This document shows, in pieces, positions 45,780 to 56,217 of a stretch of DNA of 64,000 nucleotides (position 1 is the stretch's first letter; the number at the start of each line of letters is the position of its first letter). The DNA is from Papio anubis (lineage: Eukaryota > Chordata > Mammalia > Primates > Cercopithecidae). The stretch spans positions 190,515,987 through 190,579,986 of the forward strand of contig NC_044977.1 in assembly GCF_008728515.1 (NCBI RefSeq), given 5' to 3'. The position numbers were made by a program, and so were the translations under genes. The notes under the pieces were generated by a model. It was given only the letters and a program-made list of their open reading frames with translations. It did not search any database and was not told the DNA's origin.

Positions 45780-46000
45780 TTAAAAATCTTTTTAATTGAC
45801 GTATAATAATTGTATGTATGTATGAGGTGGTTTTGATACATGTATACATTGTGTAATAATCAAATCCGGGTATTCAGCATATCCATCACCTCATTTATCA
45901 TTTCTTTGTGGTAAGAACATTCAAAACACTCTCTTGTAGTTATTTTGAAATATACAACACAATATTGTGAACCATAGTCATGCTGCTGTCAGCAGACATT
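45780..46000 (-). repeat. L1 3' UTR fragment, minus
   Basis: TTTAATTGACGTATAATAAT and CATATCCATCACCTCATTTA match reversed L1MA/PB 3' UTR. Confidence 0.65.
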
Positions 46001-46374
46001 TATTGGTGGTTATTATATGGATTAATTTGAGGCCCTGTGCTCAAATATTGATTTCTTGCCTGTGCAAGGAAAAGTGACCTCTTGCTTTGGTGACACAGGC
46101 CCCAAGATCCTATGTATTTGAACCCACGAACTTTTTCTCAACTCGTGTTATGTATAGAATAGCTAGTGTCTTTTATTCAAAGATGACTTTGCAGTTACTT
46201 TCTCCCTCTTGACAGTCAAGTGAAAACGGGTATTGTTATTTTACTGCACTTTTAGCTGTAGAAGTTGAGACTCAATACAGTTAAGTTAAGCAAAGCAAAA
46301 TAAAGGAGGCTAAAAGTAGAATTAATAATCACCAACTCTAAAATCTGCACGTGGAAAGTCCTAGGTTTCTCCCA

Positions 46375-46545
46375 TTCATTCATTCACTCACTCATTCATT
46401 TATTCATTCATTCACTCATTCATTCATTCACTCATTCATTCACTCATTCATCATTCATTTATTCATCACAGGACTCTGAGGATTCAGCACTGGACAAACT
46501 CCCTGCCCTGAAGAGCTTACACTTTACTGGTGATCAGCCTAATAG
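46375..46545 (-). repeat. (ATTC)n tetranucleotide array on an L2 3' end
   Basis: About 95 bp of ATTC/ACTC units (46375-46470) precede GACTCTGAGGATTCAGCACTGG and CCCTGCCCTGAAGAGCTTAC, the reversed L2 3' end, whose natural tail is ATTC-like. The array probably grew from that tail. Confidence 0.75.
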
Positions 46546-47892
46546 ACTCAGCCAGGGTTAAAGAGCTTAAATCAGGGAGTCATGAACCTGGCTCCCTGAC
46601 TTGAGCCAGGTCATGGTACAGCCATGAAGGTGTACCACCAGGTAGACCTTACTCCATTAAGAGGGCCTCTGACCACCAGGATTTTACATTTTGTCTCTAA
46701 AAGTGGTCCGTCTCCTTAAATCACCATAATAAGTATACTAATATATGCATGTAAACCTGGATGGTGATGGAATGCAAAACTATGTTGTATGAGGACAAGG
46801 TGATAGAAATGAGACTAGTCTAAGGAGGGAGACTCTGGGGGTATGTGGGAACCATTTCCATTTATGTGGAGGACTGTCATAGGGAAAGGAAAGAAGACTG
46901 TTGTGAGAAGACACAAGGCAAGAACAACCAGAACAAATGGGTAGAAATCACAGGGATACAATTTTAGGTTGAATTTGTTGGAAACTTCTTACAATCAGAG
47001 GGGCTCAAAGATATATTGGACAACTTAGTAAGGTAGTGAGCTCCCTACCACCAGAGGTATTTAAGCAAAATCCAGATAATCAGGTGTCAGATGTTCTAAG
47101 TCAGGTTCAAGCCTCAAAGTGGGTGTTGGAATAAAGAACTGCTAAGGTACTTAACAGACTCCTGACCTGGTAGGTTGTCTTGCTCTTTATGCTATCTCTT
47201 GCCTCATTCCAGTATTTGAAATAGCAAGGGAACAGTGATGGTCTCAGAAAGGGTGCCTAGGTTGGCAAAAGCAGGGTGGTGGCTTCACCATGTAACATGA
47301 GAAAAAGAGTACATCTTGCCCTCACTGTCATGAGAGAGTTGAGGGTACCGTGAACCACCATTTAGCAAATTCAGCCATCATTAGTCACAGATACTACTAA
47401 CACAAGTGGAAATGTTAAAAATAATCAGTTTGAAGGAAAGATCCATGGTTTCTGCTTTAATCATGTAGGGGTAATGATTTCTCCTCCTTCCATCTTCAGA
47501 GGGGACAAACCAATATTGACTGGTCCCTGCCTTTGGTGGCACTGAGGAGAAGGCTCGCTTGTAAGGCTCATGGTTTCATCACTCTTGGCTTCCTTCTTGT
47601 GCCCTTGCATTTCTGCCTGGGCCTTGTCCAACGTTCCAAGCAGGCAGCCCATGAGAGGAGAGGCTCCAAGGCAAGGGGCATGGTGAGAACATTTCTGGGA
47701 GCTTTGGTCACAGGGTGACCTCCAGAGTTCATAGACTTCTGACTTGTCTATTGGTCCTTTCTCACTCCTGCAATTTCCTGCCATGGGCTCTGTTTTGATC
47801 TTTTGTCTTTTATATTTATTTATTTTCAGAGAGCTTTGTTGGAAACATGGCTTCTGTTTTGAGTTAATGGTGTCCCTTAAAAAGACATGTTC
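46546..47892. other. Unique intergenic DNA
   Basis: 1.3 kb with no clear repeat, RNA gene or conserved frame. The 107-codon minus frame at 47461-47784 has no support beyond being open. Confidence 0.45.
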
Positions 47893-48195
47893 AGGCCTGG
47901 TGGCTCATGCCTGTAATCCTAGCATTTTGGGAGGCTGAGGTGGGAGGATCACTGGAGCCCAGGAGTTTGAGACCAGCCTGGGCAACATAGCGAGACTCCA
48001 TCTCTACAGAAAAGTAAAAAAAAAAAAAAAAAAAAAAAAGAAAGAAAAAATTAGCTGGGTGTGGTGGTGTGTACCTGTGTTTCCAGCTACTCAGGAGACT
48101 GAGGTGGGAGGATCACTTGAGCCCAGGAGGTTGAGGTTGTGGTGAGCTATGATAGCGCCGCTGCCCTCCAGCCTGGGCCACAGAGCGAGACCTAA
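47893..48195 (+). repeat. AluJ-like, plus
   Basis: Old dimeric Alu with a long internal A run (48017-48039). Confidence 0.85.
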
Positions 48196-48235
48196 CCTCC
48201 AGTGCTTGTGGATGTGTCTTTCTTTGGAAAGAGGT

Positions 48236-48360
48236 CTTTTGAGATGAGGTTCCACTGTGTTGTGCAGGCTTGGTCTCAAACTCCTGGGCCCAAATGACCC
48301 TGCTGCCTGGGCCTCCTGAATACTGGGATTACAGGCATGAGCCGCTCATTGTACCAGGTT
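48236..48360 (-). repeat. Alu monomer fragment, minus
   Basis: GAGATGAGGTTCCACTGTGT to GGCATGAGCCGCTCATTGTA; a single diverged arm. Confidence 0.75.
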
Positions 48361-48364
48361 TGGA

Positions 48365-48675
48365 AAAGGGTGTTTGCAGATGTAACCAAGTGAAGAAGAA
48401 CTCATACTGGATTAGATGGGCCCTAATCCAGTAACTTCTGTTTTAGAAAGAGAAACATGTGGCTGCATATGCAGAAGACAAAGGAGAGGCCAGAGGCAGA
48501 GTTTGGAGCGATATGTCTAAAAAACAAGGAATGCCAAGGATGACAGGCAACCATCAGAAGCCAGTAAGATGCAAGGAAGGATGCTGCCTCCTCCCAACCT
48601 CTAAAACTGTGAGAGGATACGTTGTTGTTCTCAGCCCCCTCATTTATGGTAATCTGTTATGGCAGCTGTAGGAAA
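48365..48675 (+). repeat. MaLR/ERVL-type LTR remnant
   Basis: GTTTGCAGATGTAACCAAGT, ACTGGATTAGATGGGCCCTA, ACTGTGAGAGGATACGTTGT and GGTAATCTGTTATGGCAGCT occur in the order of MLT1-like LTRs. It is a lone, decayed LTR without genes. Confidence 0.55.
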
Positions 48676-48949
48676 TACCTATAGCTTTCCTGTGATCTTA
48701 GAAATGAACGAGAATTTGCTCAGCTCCCCAACAGGCAGAGAAGAGCAGCAGCGTGCTCCGGGACCCTCGGTGAGTCAGGGCTGGAGGGTGGGGGTCAGGA
48801 TTCCTTCTTGGCCAATCTTGTGTACCTGAGCCTTGGCTCTGATCATGGCATGTGCCTGCTCTAGTGCCTCCAGTGACTCACCACAGCTTATGAGACGCCT
48901 CCGCCTGCCATTCAGGGCCATCAGGAGTCAGGCCCTGGCCTGACCCAAA

Positions 48950-49150
48950 CACAAAGAACATAGGCTTTGGAGATCTTGGGCAAATTTCTTAACTCCTCCA
49001 AGCCGTGGTCCTTTCCCCCGGAAAAATGAAGAGACTAGCACAGACCTGACAACACTCTTAGGAGCATGAAATCTTTGGACGGATCTGACTCAGCACAGTG
49101 TGTGACATGTGGTGGGAGCTCAGTACTTTTGCGTTCCCTCCTCTTGCCCG
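48950..49150 (-). repeat. MIR
   Basis: TTGGGCAAATTTCTTAACTC and GACATGTGGTGGGAGCTCAG follow reversed MIR order. Confidence 0.55.
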
Positions 49151-49640
49151 GTTGTTGGATGTTCGACACTAACTACCTTCTGCATGGGCCCTTTTCCTCC
49201 TCTGGACCACTCTCTCCTGCCTCTGTCTACAGCAGTCTGCCCATCCTTCCATGCTCGAAGTCCACTTCCTTCCTAAAGAGGGCCCTGCTCTGGGCACTGT
49301 TTGACTACAAGTTATTTCTCCTGCGATGGGAAATGGGCTGCCAGACTTTCAGAGACCCAAGTGCGATCTCCACCACTACAGAGAGCTGTCTCACTGGTGG
49401 AGTCCTGTGACAGTCATGCTTGACTCTAACGTCTTTGGGGGCAGTGAGAGCCATTAGCAAAGTGCACTTTTCATTAAGGGGTCCAGCGAGTGGCCACTCA
49501 TTCAAGTCACAGGGGGAAGTATGTTTGGCTTTCTGCTCCTGTTCAGGTCATCAAATGAACCTATGAGCCCCAAAGCAGCTCTTCCTAGAGGGGGAGCAAA
49601 CGAAGGATGTGGGTTCTACATATATATGTGTTTAGAAGCT
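49151..49640. other. Unique intergenic DNA
   Basis: Nothing recognised with confidence. Confidence 0.45.
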
Positions 49641-49830
49641 TCTGGCTTTACGTTTAGCCACAGGAAAGGGCCCTGGATTGAGATTCAGGCCACATGGGTC
49701 CTCATATTGGTGTGGCCACTAAATTACTGCATGGCCATGCACCTGTGCTGTCAGGGCCTCAGTTTCCTTATTTGTAAAGCCAGGGGAGGTTGACTAGATT
49801 ATCTTGAAGGGCCTTCCAGACAAGGCTCTT
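49641..49830 (-). repeat. MIR
   Basis: CACTAAATTACTGCATGGCC, GGGCCTCAGTTTCCTTATTT and GAAGGGCCTTCCAG match a reversed MIR. Confidence 0.6.
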
Positions 49831-49889
49831 CCAGTTCTGACAGTCTGTGCTTGTGACGGTCCCATGACTTTGAAAATAAACACATGGTT

Positions 49890-50028
49890 AATGTTCATTC
49901 TACAAACACTTGCCACACATTAGTTTGCTGACTGGCATTATGCTAGAAGTTGGGGATACAAAGTGTGAATAAAATACAGTCAACAGCCATAAGGAGCCGG
50001 TAGTCTGGTCGGGGAGGCAGAGAGTTAA
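49890..50028 (-). repeat. L2 3' end
   Basis: TGTTCATTCTACAAACACTTG and GTTGGGGATACAAAGTGTGA match reversed L2. Confidence 0.5.
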
Positions 50029-50040
50029 AGACGATATTAC

Positions 50041-50316
50041 AGGCTGGGCGCAGTGGCTCGCGCCTGTGATCCCAGCATGTTGGGAGGCCAACGTGGGCAG
50101 ATCACAAGGTCAGGAGTTCGAGACCAGCCTGGCCAACATGGTGAAACCTCGTCTCTACTAAAAAAATACAAAAATCAGCCAGGCATGGTGGTGGGTGCCT
50201 GTAATCCCAGCTACTCAAGAGGCTGAGGCAGGAGAATCACTTGAACCTGACAGGTAGAGGTTGTAATGAGCCAAGATCATGCACTGCAGCCTGGGCAACA
50301 GAGCAAGACTTAAAAA
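50041..50316 (+). repeat. Alu, plus
   Basis: Dimeric Alu with a shortened right end, flanked by AAGAC(G/A)ATATT. Confidence 0.9.
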
Positions 50317-51039
50317 AAGACAATATTTTAACAAGGCCAGTGCAGAGGTAAGGGTACACACAAGGGAGTGTGGAGAGGCGATGAGTAGGCCTAGGCGGTT
50401 TACCTGGAGAAAATGGTATCCAAGCTGGCCGTCTAAGAATGAGTAAGACTTGGCCGGGAGAAATGGCAGGAGGAGGTCACATCAGTAGATAGAGCCGCGT
50501 AAGTCATGGCAGGAAGGGAAAAACCAGTCTCACCAGCATGGGGAGAAGCATAGGCTATTCTCTGTGGCTGGTTCATAAATTAGGAGTCCAGGAGAAAAGA
50601 ATGAGGCTGGAGACATAGGCAGGTGCCAGACCTGAACGTTCTCACATTATACTGAGGAGAGGGAGTGTACCCTGTGGCTGATGCGAAGCCACTGTGAAGG
50701 TGAAAACGGGAAGAGGGAAAAGGTCAGATGTGGTTTGGTTTGGTAAGTCCTGAAGGTGGCGTTGGAGGGGCAGGTTGAAGGGAGGAGAGGCTTCGGAGCC
50801 TGGAGGAGGAAGGCGGGCTGTAGTGTGGACGTGCTGTTTGTAGGTTGGCAGGGGCTGGAGGTTGCTCTAACTGCATCTTTGCAGGGGAAGCACCCGGTCA
50901 GTTCTGCTGAGCTCTGGGGGAGCAGGTGGCTTTGGGAAACTAGTGAGGATTTAGGGCACGTGTTGAAGAGAGTGGGAGAGGGAAGAGAGTCGGGACAAGG
51001 GAAAAGAAGGCTGGATGGGAGGTGTACTGCTGCTGGAAC
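50317..51039. other. Unique intergenic DNA
   Basis: Purine-rich, no family recognised. The 139- and 122-codon frames at 50647-51066 and 50756-51124 overlap on opposite strands and look accidental. Confidence 0.45.
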
Positions 51040-51155
51040 AAACTGCCACGAACGTAGTGGCCTCAATCAACACAAATTCGCAGCGCTGCAGGTTAGAAGC
51101 CCACCACGGGCCTCACTGCACTAAAACCAAGGTGTCTGGTAGCCACCTTAAAGAA
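51040..51155 (-). repeat. LTR-like remnant (MaLR type)
   Basis: GGAACAAACTGCCACGAACG, AGTGGCCTCAATCAACACAA and AAACCAAGGTGTC resemble reversed MaLR LTR ends, cut by the next Alu. Confidence 0.45.
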
Positions 51156-51179
51156 GCAAAAAAAAAAAAGGTTTTTTTG

Positions 51180-51388
51180 GGTTTTTTTTTGAGACAGAGT
51201 CTCACTCTGTCGCTCAGGCGTGAGTGCAGTGGCACAATCTTGGCTCACTGCAACCTCTGCCTCCCGGGTTCAAGCGATTGTCCTGCCTTAGCCTCCCGAA
51301 TAGCTGGGATTATAGGCATGCACCACTATGCCTAGCTAATGTTTGTATTTTTAGTAGAGATGGGGTTTCACCATGTTGACCAGGCTAG
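51180..51388 (-). repeat. Truncated Alu, minus
   Basis: The right arm and part of the left arm, ending abruptly at TTGACCAGGCT. Confidence 0.88.
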
Positions 51389-51389
51389 A

Positions 51390-51625
51390 GAAATAGGTAA
51401 AATTAATCTTAATAATTTATTTAACTCAACATGGCCAAATACTATCATTCGATATTTAATTAATATAATATTATCAAGATATTTTGCATTCTTTTTGTTT
51501 TACTAAGTCCTGAAAATCCAGTGTGTAGTTCATACTTGTAGTGCATGTAAATTTGGGCCAGCTATGGTTCAAGTGTCAGCAGCAACCCGTGGCTGGTGAC
51601 TGCGTACTGGGCCACACAGGCTGCC
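51390..51625 (+). repeat. Ancient DNA-transposon remnant (unnamed)
   Basis: AAGATATTTTGCATTCTTTT, AAAATCCAGTGTGTAGTTCA and GTGGCTGGTGACTGCGTACT recall a common mammalian MER element whose name I cannot fix. Confidence 0.45.
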
Positions 51626-51639
51626 ATGCTCTCCCCCAT

Positions 51640-51905
51640 CTCTTTGTAGGTTCATCTCATTCCCGTCTCTGCCCAGAGCCATCTTCCACTCCTAGCACTG
51701 CCTCCTTTTCTCCAGAGACTTTTCACTATCTGCTATTTCATTAGATTTTTGTTTACTGTCTGCCTGCCCGCCTCCACCAGAGGCTATAAATCCCATGCAG
51801 GCAAAGACCTCTCTATCTGTCCTCTTTAGTGCTATATCCCCAGCAACTATATGACATTCACGGGAGACTCTCCACAAGTGTTTACTAGATGACATTGAAG
51901 ATTCC
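51640..51905 (+). repeat. L2 3' region, plus
   Basis: CTATAAATCCCATGCAGGCA, TAGTGCTATATCCCCAGCAA and CAAGTGTTTACTAGATGAC follow L2 3' end order. Confidence 0.6.
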
Positions 51906-53220
51906 AGATTCGTCCTGTGTTATCTCTGAAGTCAATGTCCACTGAGTGGGATGTTGGAGGAGGGGGAGAGAGGAAGGAGCATTATGTAAGACATAAGGTG
52001 GGAGGAAGCTGGCCCAAATCCTCTGTGAGATGAAAGGCTGACTCCTGGATGTCAAGTTTAGGGCTGGGACTCCTGATCGCAGCGTTTCCTTCCAGCTGTG
52101 ACCCGGTTGTGTGTAGTTTCATCCACTAGCTTATCCGGTTTGATGAGAAACCATCCACCAAGCAGCATGTCTGCCTGCTACCAGTAGATGGGGCAGTGTC
52201 ATTAAAAAAGTACGCTTTGCAGTTTCTCACCTGTTGCCCAGCTCCAGTTTGCTGACGTCTGTTCTGGAGTTGCCCCGTCTCAGATCTGTGATGTAGACTC
52301 CTACGTGGCGCTGCCAGCTCTCCCAGCTGAAGAAACGCAGCCTTATTTGTGATGTGTGTTTCAGGTGGGGTGGCCAGCTTCTTCATACGGTGAGGCGGGC
52401 CCTAGAGGCTGGCACAGGTCCAGGCCACAAGGGGACAGCGGGTTCTCCTCCAGGGCATGACTCACACCGGGGTGTTCACATTGGCCTAGAACCTTTCTGT
52501 TCTCCCAAGGTTGAAAACAAGCTTATTAGGAAGGCGGTCAAGGCGTGACATAGCCTGGCCAACAGGAGCAGCTCTGTGGGCCTGGGCTGCTGGGACTGGC
52601 ACTCTGGCTGCTGCTGAAGAGCCCGCCCACCAGTGGACTCCTTCTCCCTGCCTCTGTGGGCCACTGGTGTCCATGCCACTGCATGAAGTGCGAAGTGGTG
52701 CCTCTCGCTGAGTCTGAGACCAGCCTTAGCTCCTGCTACTGCTCCCTCTTCCTCTTCCCCAAACCCTCTTGAGCCTTGGAACTTTGAGCCATTTGGAAAT
52801 GATCACTGCTTGAACGTGATGTCTACTTTTGTGGATCAAGATTATGGACCAACTAAAGGTCACTTAACACAGCCTCATTTGATATGTTTTCACCAGAATT
52901 TCTTGTTCTTTAGAGTGTGTACTATCTCCTTCATTGCCACTACAAGGCAGTCCAGAAATTTAAGGAATTAATATTGGCTTAAATGGCTTATTATAGTACT
53001 AACTACCTCATTCCAACAGCGTGTCTGGTATCCCTCCATTAACCCATCAGTGCAGCTGAGGAGTAAGGCATTATAGCTCTGGTTGAAGGACCCTGTGGGG
53101 CCACTTAGCCATGAAGAGGCCATTCCTTCCCTTGGAGTCTAAGAGAGCCAAAAAACACAATCAGGAAGCTTTCTTCTTTCATTGTTACAAGCTCCATCCT
53201 AATTACTACATGTGTATGCT
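51906..53220. other. Unique intergenic DNA
   Basis: No repeat or gene recognised. The area around 52340-52700 is somewhat GC-rich with short open frames on both strands. Confidence 0.45.
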
Positions 53221-53223
53221 CCT

Positions 53224-53536
53224 TCTTTTCTTTTCCCTTCTCTTCTCTTTCTTTTCTTTTCTTTCTCACTCTGTCGTCCAGGCTGGAGTGCGGTGGCGCG
53301 ATCTCAGCTTATTGCAACCTCCGCCTCCCAGGTTCAAGGGATACTCCTGCCTCAACCTCCCAAGTAGCTGGAATTACAGGCATGCACTAACATGCCCGGC
53401 TAATTTTTGTATTTTTAGTAGAGATAGCGTTTTGCCATGTTGGCCAGGCTGCTCTTGAACTCCTGACCTCAAGTGATCCACCCACCTCGACCTCCCAAAA
53501 TCCTGGGATTACAGGCATGAGCCACCGTGCCTGGCC
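53224..53536 (-). repeat. (TTTTC)n and Alu, minus
   Basis: A pyrimidine run (53224-53268) forms the expanded tail of a dimeric Alu (53269-53536). Confidence 0.88.
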
Positions 53537-53599
53537 TTATGCATGCATTTTCATGCTTCTGTAATTTTGCTGCCCTCTATACCCAGAAAGTCCTTCAGT

Positions 53600-53880
53600 C
53601 TTTTCCTGTTTGGATAAATTCTGTTCATCTTTCAAAGGTCACCACCTCCATGAAGCCTTTTCTGATCTTCCTAGTCACAATGAATGCTTTCTTCCTCCAG
53701 CTTCTCATAGTGCTTTGAGTCTTTCTCATAGCGTTCAGCCCACTCTGTCTTCTTGTCCACACGCATATCTTGCTCATTAATTCTAGTTATTGAGTGCCTA
53801 TTTGTACCACACTGGGGATACAGAGTACTTGCAGAGAACCCAAAGTCCAGTGGAAGCCCAGAGTTGGGTAGAGTTTACAA
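53600..53880 (+). repeat. L2 fragment
   Basis: TCACCACCTCCATGAAGCCT and CTTTCTCATAGCGTTCAGCC match L2 3' sequence. The end at 53790-53850 (ATTGAGTGCCTATTTGTACC) is in the opposite orientation, so two pieces may abut. Confidence 0.5.
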
Positions 53881-55096
53881 CCTTCATTGAACTAGGAGGC
53901 AGGAATCCCGTCTGCTCCTAGCTCAGGGCCTGGCACCAAAAGGTAGTCAGAAAAGTAACTTAAATGGAAACTCAGCACCAGTGACTCTTGAGAAAACTCA
54001 GAGTTCAAAGGAAGGTCAAAAGTTGGCAAAGGTAGAGGATGGGCGGGGATCAGTTTTATTTTGTTGGAATATCCCAAGGGAATTTCCAGGAGTGGTTGCA
54101 GTGACTCTGGCATGAAGACGTGGCGTGGAAGCCAGAGACCTCAAAGATCCCCGGTGGACTGGGATGGTGGGAAGGGATCGCTGTCCTCCTCCAGGACCGG
54201 GCTGGGAGTTTGATGCAGGATCATTCGGACATTTATCCCACTCCAGCTATAAGTCTTTTTGCTTTGACTGACCATACTATAGAGGCAAGTGGGCTGTTTC
54301 AAGGGCCCAGAAACGAGTTACTGGCTAAGGGTCAAGCCGGTCAGAGGACAACTACACTGTCCAGTTGGCACATGATAAAAGCAATACTGATGCAATTATC
54401 ACTCCCATTGGAGGGTGGCCAGGCATTATTTGTCACTCAAATAAAAAATAGCATTTGAATTTTTACTAGGAATTCTCATCCAAAATATGTCCATGATATA
54501 ATGACACCACACGACCGGCTTACCAAAGTAAACTAAGTCCTAACTACACACGAGCATTACTTAGAAATTGTGTGTATCTCAGAAAATTGCTCTACCCTGA
54601 GGCCCGACAGCAGGAGCGGGTCTTGCTGGGGTTCGGATGGGGAAGCGCCTTATTCATTGATGATATTCTACAGTAGTCACCCCAGTCATGTTACCACTCA
54701 CCTCACTTTACACTGTCTGCTGCTTACCTGTGAATACGAGCTCAAGATAGTGAGAGATAAGCCTTGTGTTTTCTGTGCACCTCTCTTTTCTTTAATGGAA
54801 CACAATTCTGAAAATAATATTAAACAGCACCCAGTCATTCTCAGAAAGCCGCCTGAAACACAAGGAAGAAACCACTATTTTCCCAAACTTTTTGCACAGG
54901 AAATTATAATCTGTAGTCTCATCTTCTGCCACCTCCCTCAGAAGTTTCGATCTAGACGTACATGTATTCAGCGAGTTGCAATTCAGCCTGGGGGTGGAGT
55001 GTCAGGATTCAAGTCTTTTTGCTGCGGGGTAACCCCAGGTCCCAGTGATTTCCGTAGACAAAAGAGGTGCTGGTAAATTTGGGATGTAATTGCCGG
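53881..55096. other. Unique DNA upstream of FAM43A
   Basis: 1.2 kb without interspersed repeats, directly before the promoter. It may hold regulatory DNA but no named element can be read. Confidence 0.5.
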
Positions 55097-55128
55097 ATTG
55101 GACCGGTCTCCCCCCTCCCTTGACCAAT
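55097..55128 (+). promoter_or_regulatory. FAM43A: Paired CCAAT boxes of FAM43A
   Basis: An inverted CCAAT (ATTGG, 55097-55101) and a direct CCAAT (55124-55128) lie 27 bp apart, about 120-150 bp before the TATA box. The arrangement suggests NF-Y binding. Both are within the start of the CpG island. Confidence 0.55.
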
Positions 55129-55242
55129 GGCTGTCACCCGGTCCCTTTAAGAGACCAGGAATCCGTCCGGCGTCTGAGCCCCAAACAGATCCTCTTCTCT
55201 GCTCCTCCCCTGTCCCCGCGCGGCGAATGGTTCGCGCCGGCC

Positions 55243-55250
55243 TATATTTA
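55243..55250 (+). promoter_or_regulatory. FAM43A: TATA box of FAM43A
   Basis: TATATTTA in an otherwise GC-rich setting. It predicts transcription start near 55273. From there to the poly(A) site is about 3.15 kb, which fits the single-exon FAM43A transcript as I recall it. Confidence 0.65.
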
Positions 55251-55272
55251 CCCGAGATCTTCCTCCCGGACG

Positions 55273-56217
55273 GCAAGGATGTGAGGCAGGCGAGCCGGCC
55301 ACCACCGCTCGCAGCACCGGAGAGGGCGCGCTGCAAAGGCGGGCAGCAGACCGTGGAGAGCCCGGGAGCGGAGCTGGACACCGCCTCGAGGGAAGAAATG
55401 AGGTAGCGGCGGTCCCCGGACCCGGCCATGCTCGCCCCCTGCCCTCGGAGCCCAGCGCTGTCTCGGCCAAACCAGCCCGGACAGTGAGCGGGCCGAGCGC
55501 GAGTCCCCGGCGGAGCGAAGATGCAGTGAGTCCCTGCGGGACTGCTGCGCGGGGCCAGCCGCGGCCAGCCGGACCCAGCATCCGACAGCACTTTGGGCGA
55601 GCTGCTGACTCTGAGACCAGCCCAGCGGAGGGGCTCTCCGTCTCCAGCACCCCTCGGAGGTGGGGAGCACCGGCCCCTGGGCACAGTCACTGTAGAGTTT
55701 CCGCGGGTTTTGGCCCCAGTCCTGGGGGTTGTGTGTGTTAGGGGATCCTCTTCACGTTCGCCGAGGAGTTCCCGTATTATTCTCGCACCATCCCGGGTGC
55801 TGTTTACAGGGCTCTCTTTATTTATTTGCACGCGCGCTTCTAGCTTTTTTCCTGACATTTTCCACTCCACGCTCGTTCTCTCTCCCTCGCATTTTGTTGC
55901 TTGCCTGAGACTCTTTGCCCTCGCCCTTGCCCAGGCTGGGGTAATTCTGTGTGCGCGTGTGTCCTTCCCCCCCTCAACCTTCTTTGCACAATCGAAGCTG
56001 AATATTTTCTTTTTTAGAAAATTTACCCCCACCCCCTGCGGGGTTCCTAAGCACTCTGTCTCCTCCCCTCCCCCCAACTCCCTACCACTGGGCCGCTCCC
56101 AGTAGTTTTATTCTTCGATCTTGCCCGGGCCGAGCCCGGCAGGGGCCGGTGGCTCAGCGGGCCTCGCACCCGGCGCTCCGCCGCCGCCGCCCAGCTGCGC
56201 CGGGGCGCCCTCCGGAG
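55273..56217 (+). other. FAM43A: FAM43A 5' leader with four short uORFs
   Basis: About 945 nt. Upstream ATGs lie only in the first 260 nt: ATG-TGA (55279-55284), ATG-AGG-TAG (55398-55406), a 19-codon uORF (55428-55487) and ATG-CAG-TGA (55521-55529). All stop before the CDS. The next 690 nt hold no ATG. A donor-like GTGAGT (55526) and an acceptor-like TTTTCTTTTTTAG (ending 56018) could define a hidden 5' UTR intron. Confidence 0.6.

Noticed and set aside
47461..47784. 107-codon minus-strand frame in intergenic DNA
   Set aside because: No recognisable family, no splice context and no promoter nearby.
48735..48769. 35-nt exon-like segment with CCCCAACAG and GTGAGT
   Set aside because: Very short, with a weak pyrimidine tract; not separable from chance, unlike 44812-44930.
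54983..56077. 364-codon open frame on the minus strand over the FAM43A promoter
   Set aside because: It opens from a TTG, spans the CpG island where stops are rare, has no family resemblance and runs antisense through the TATA box and leader. Composition explains it.
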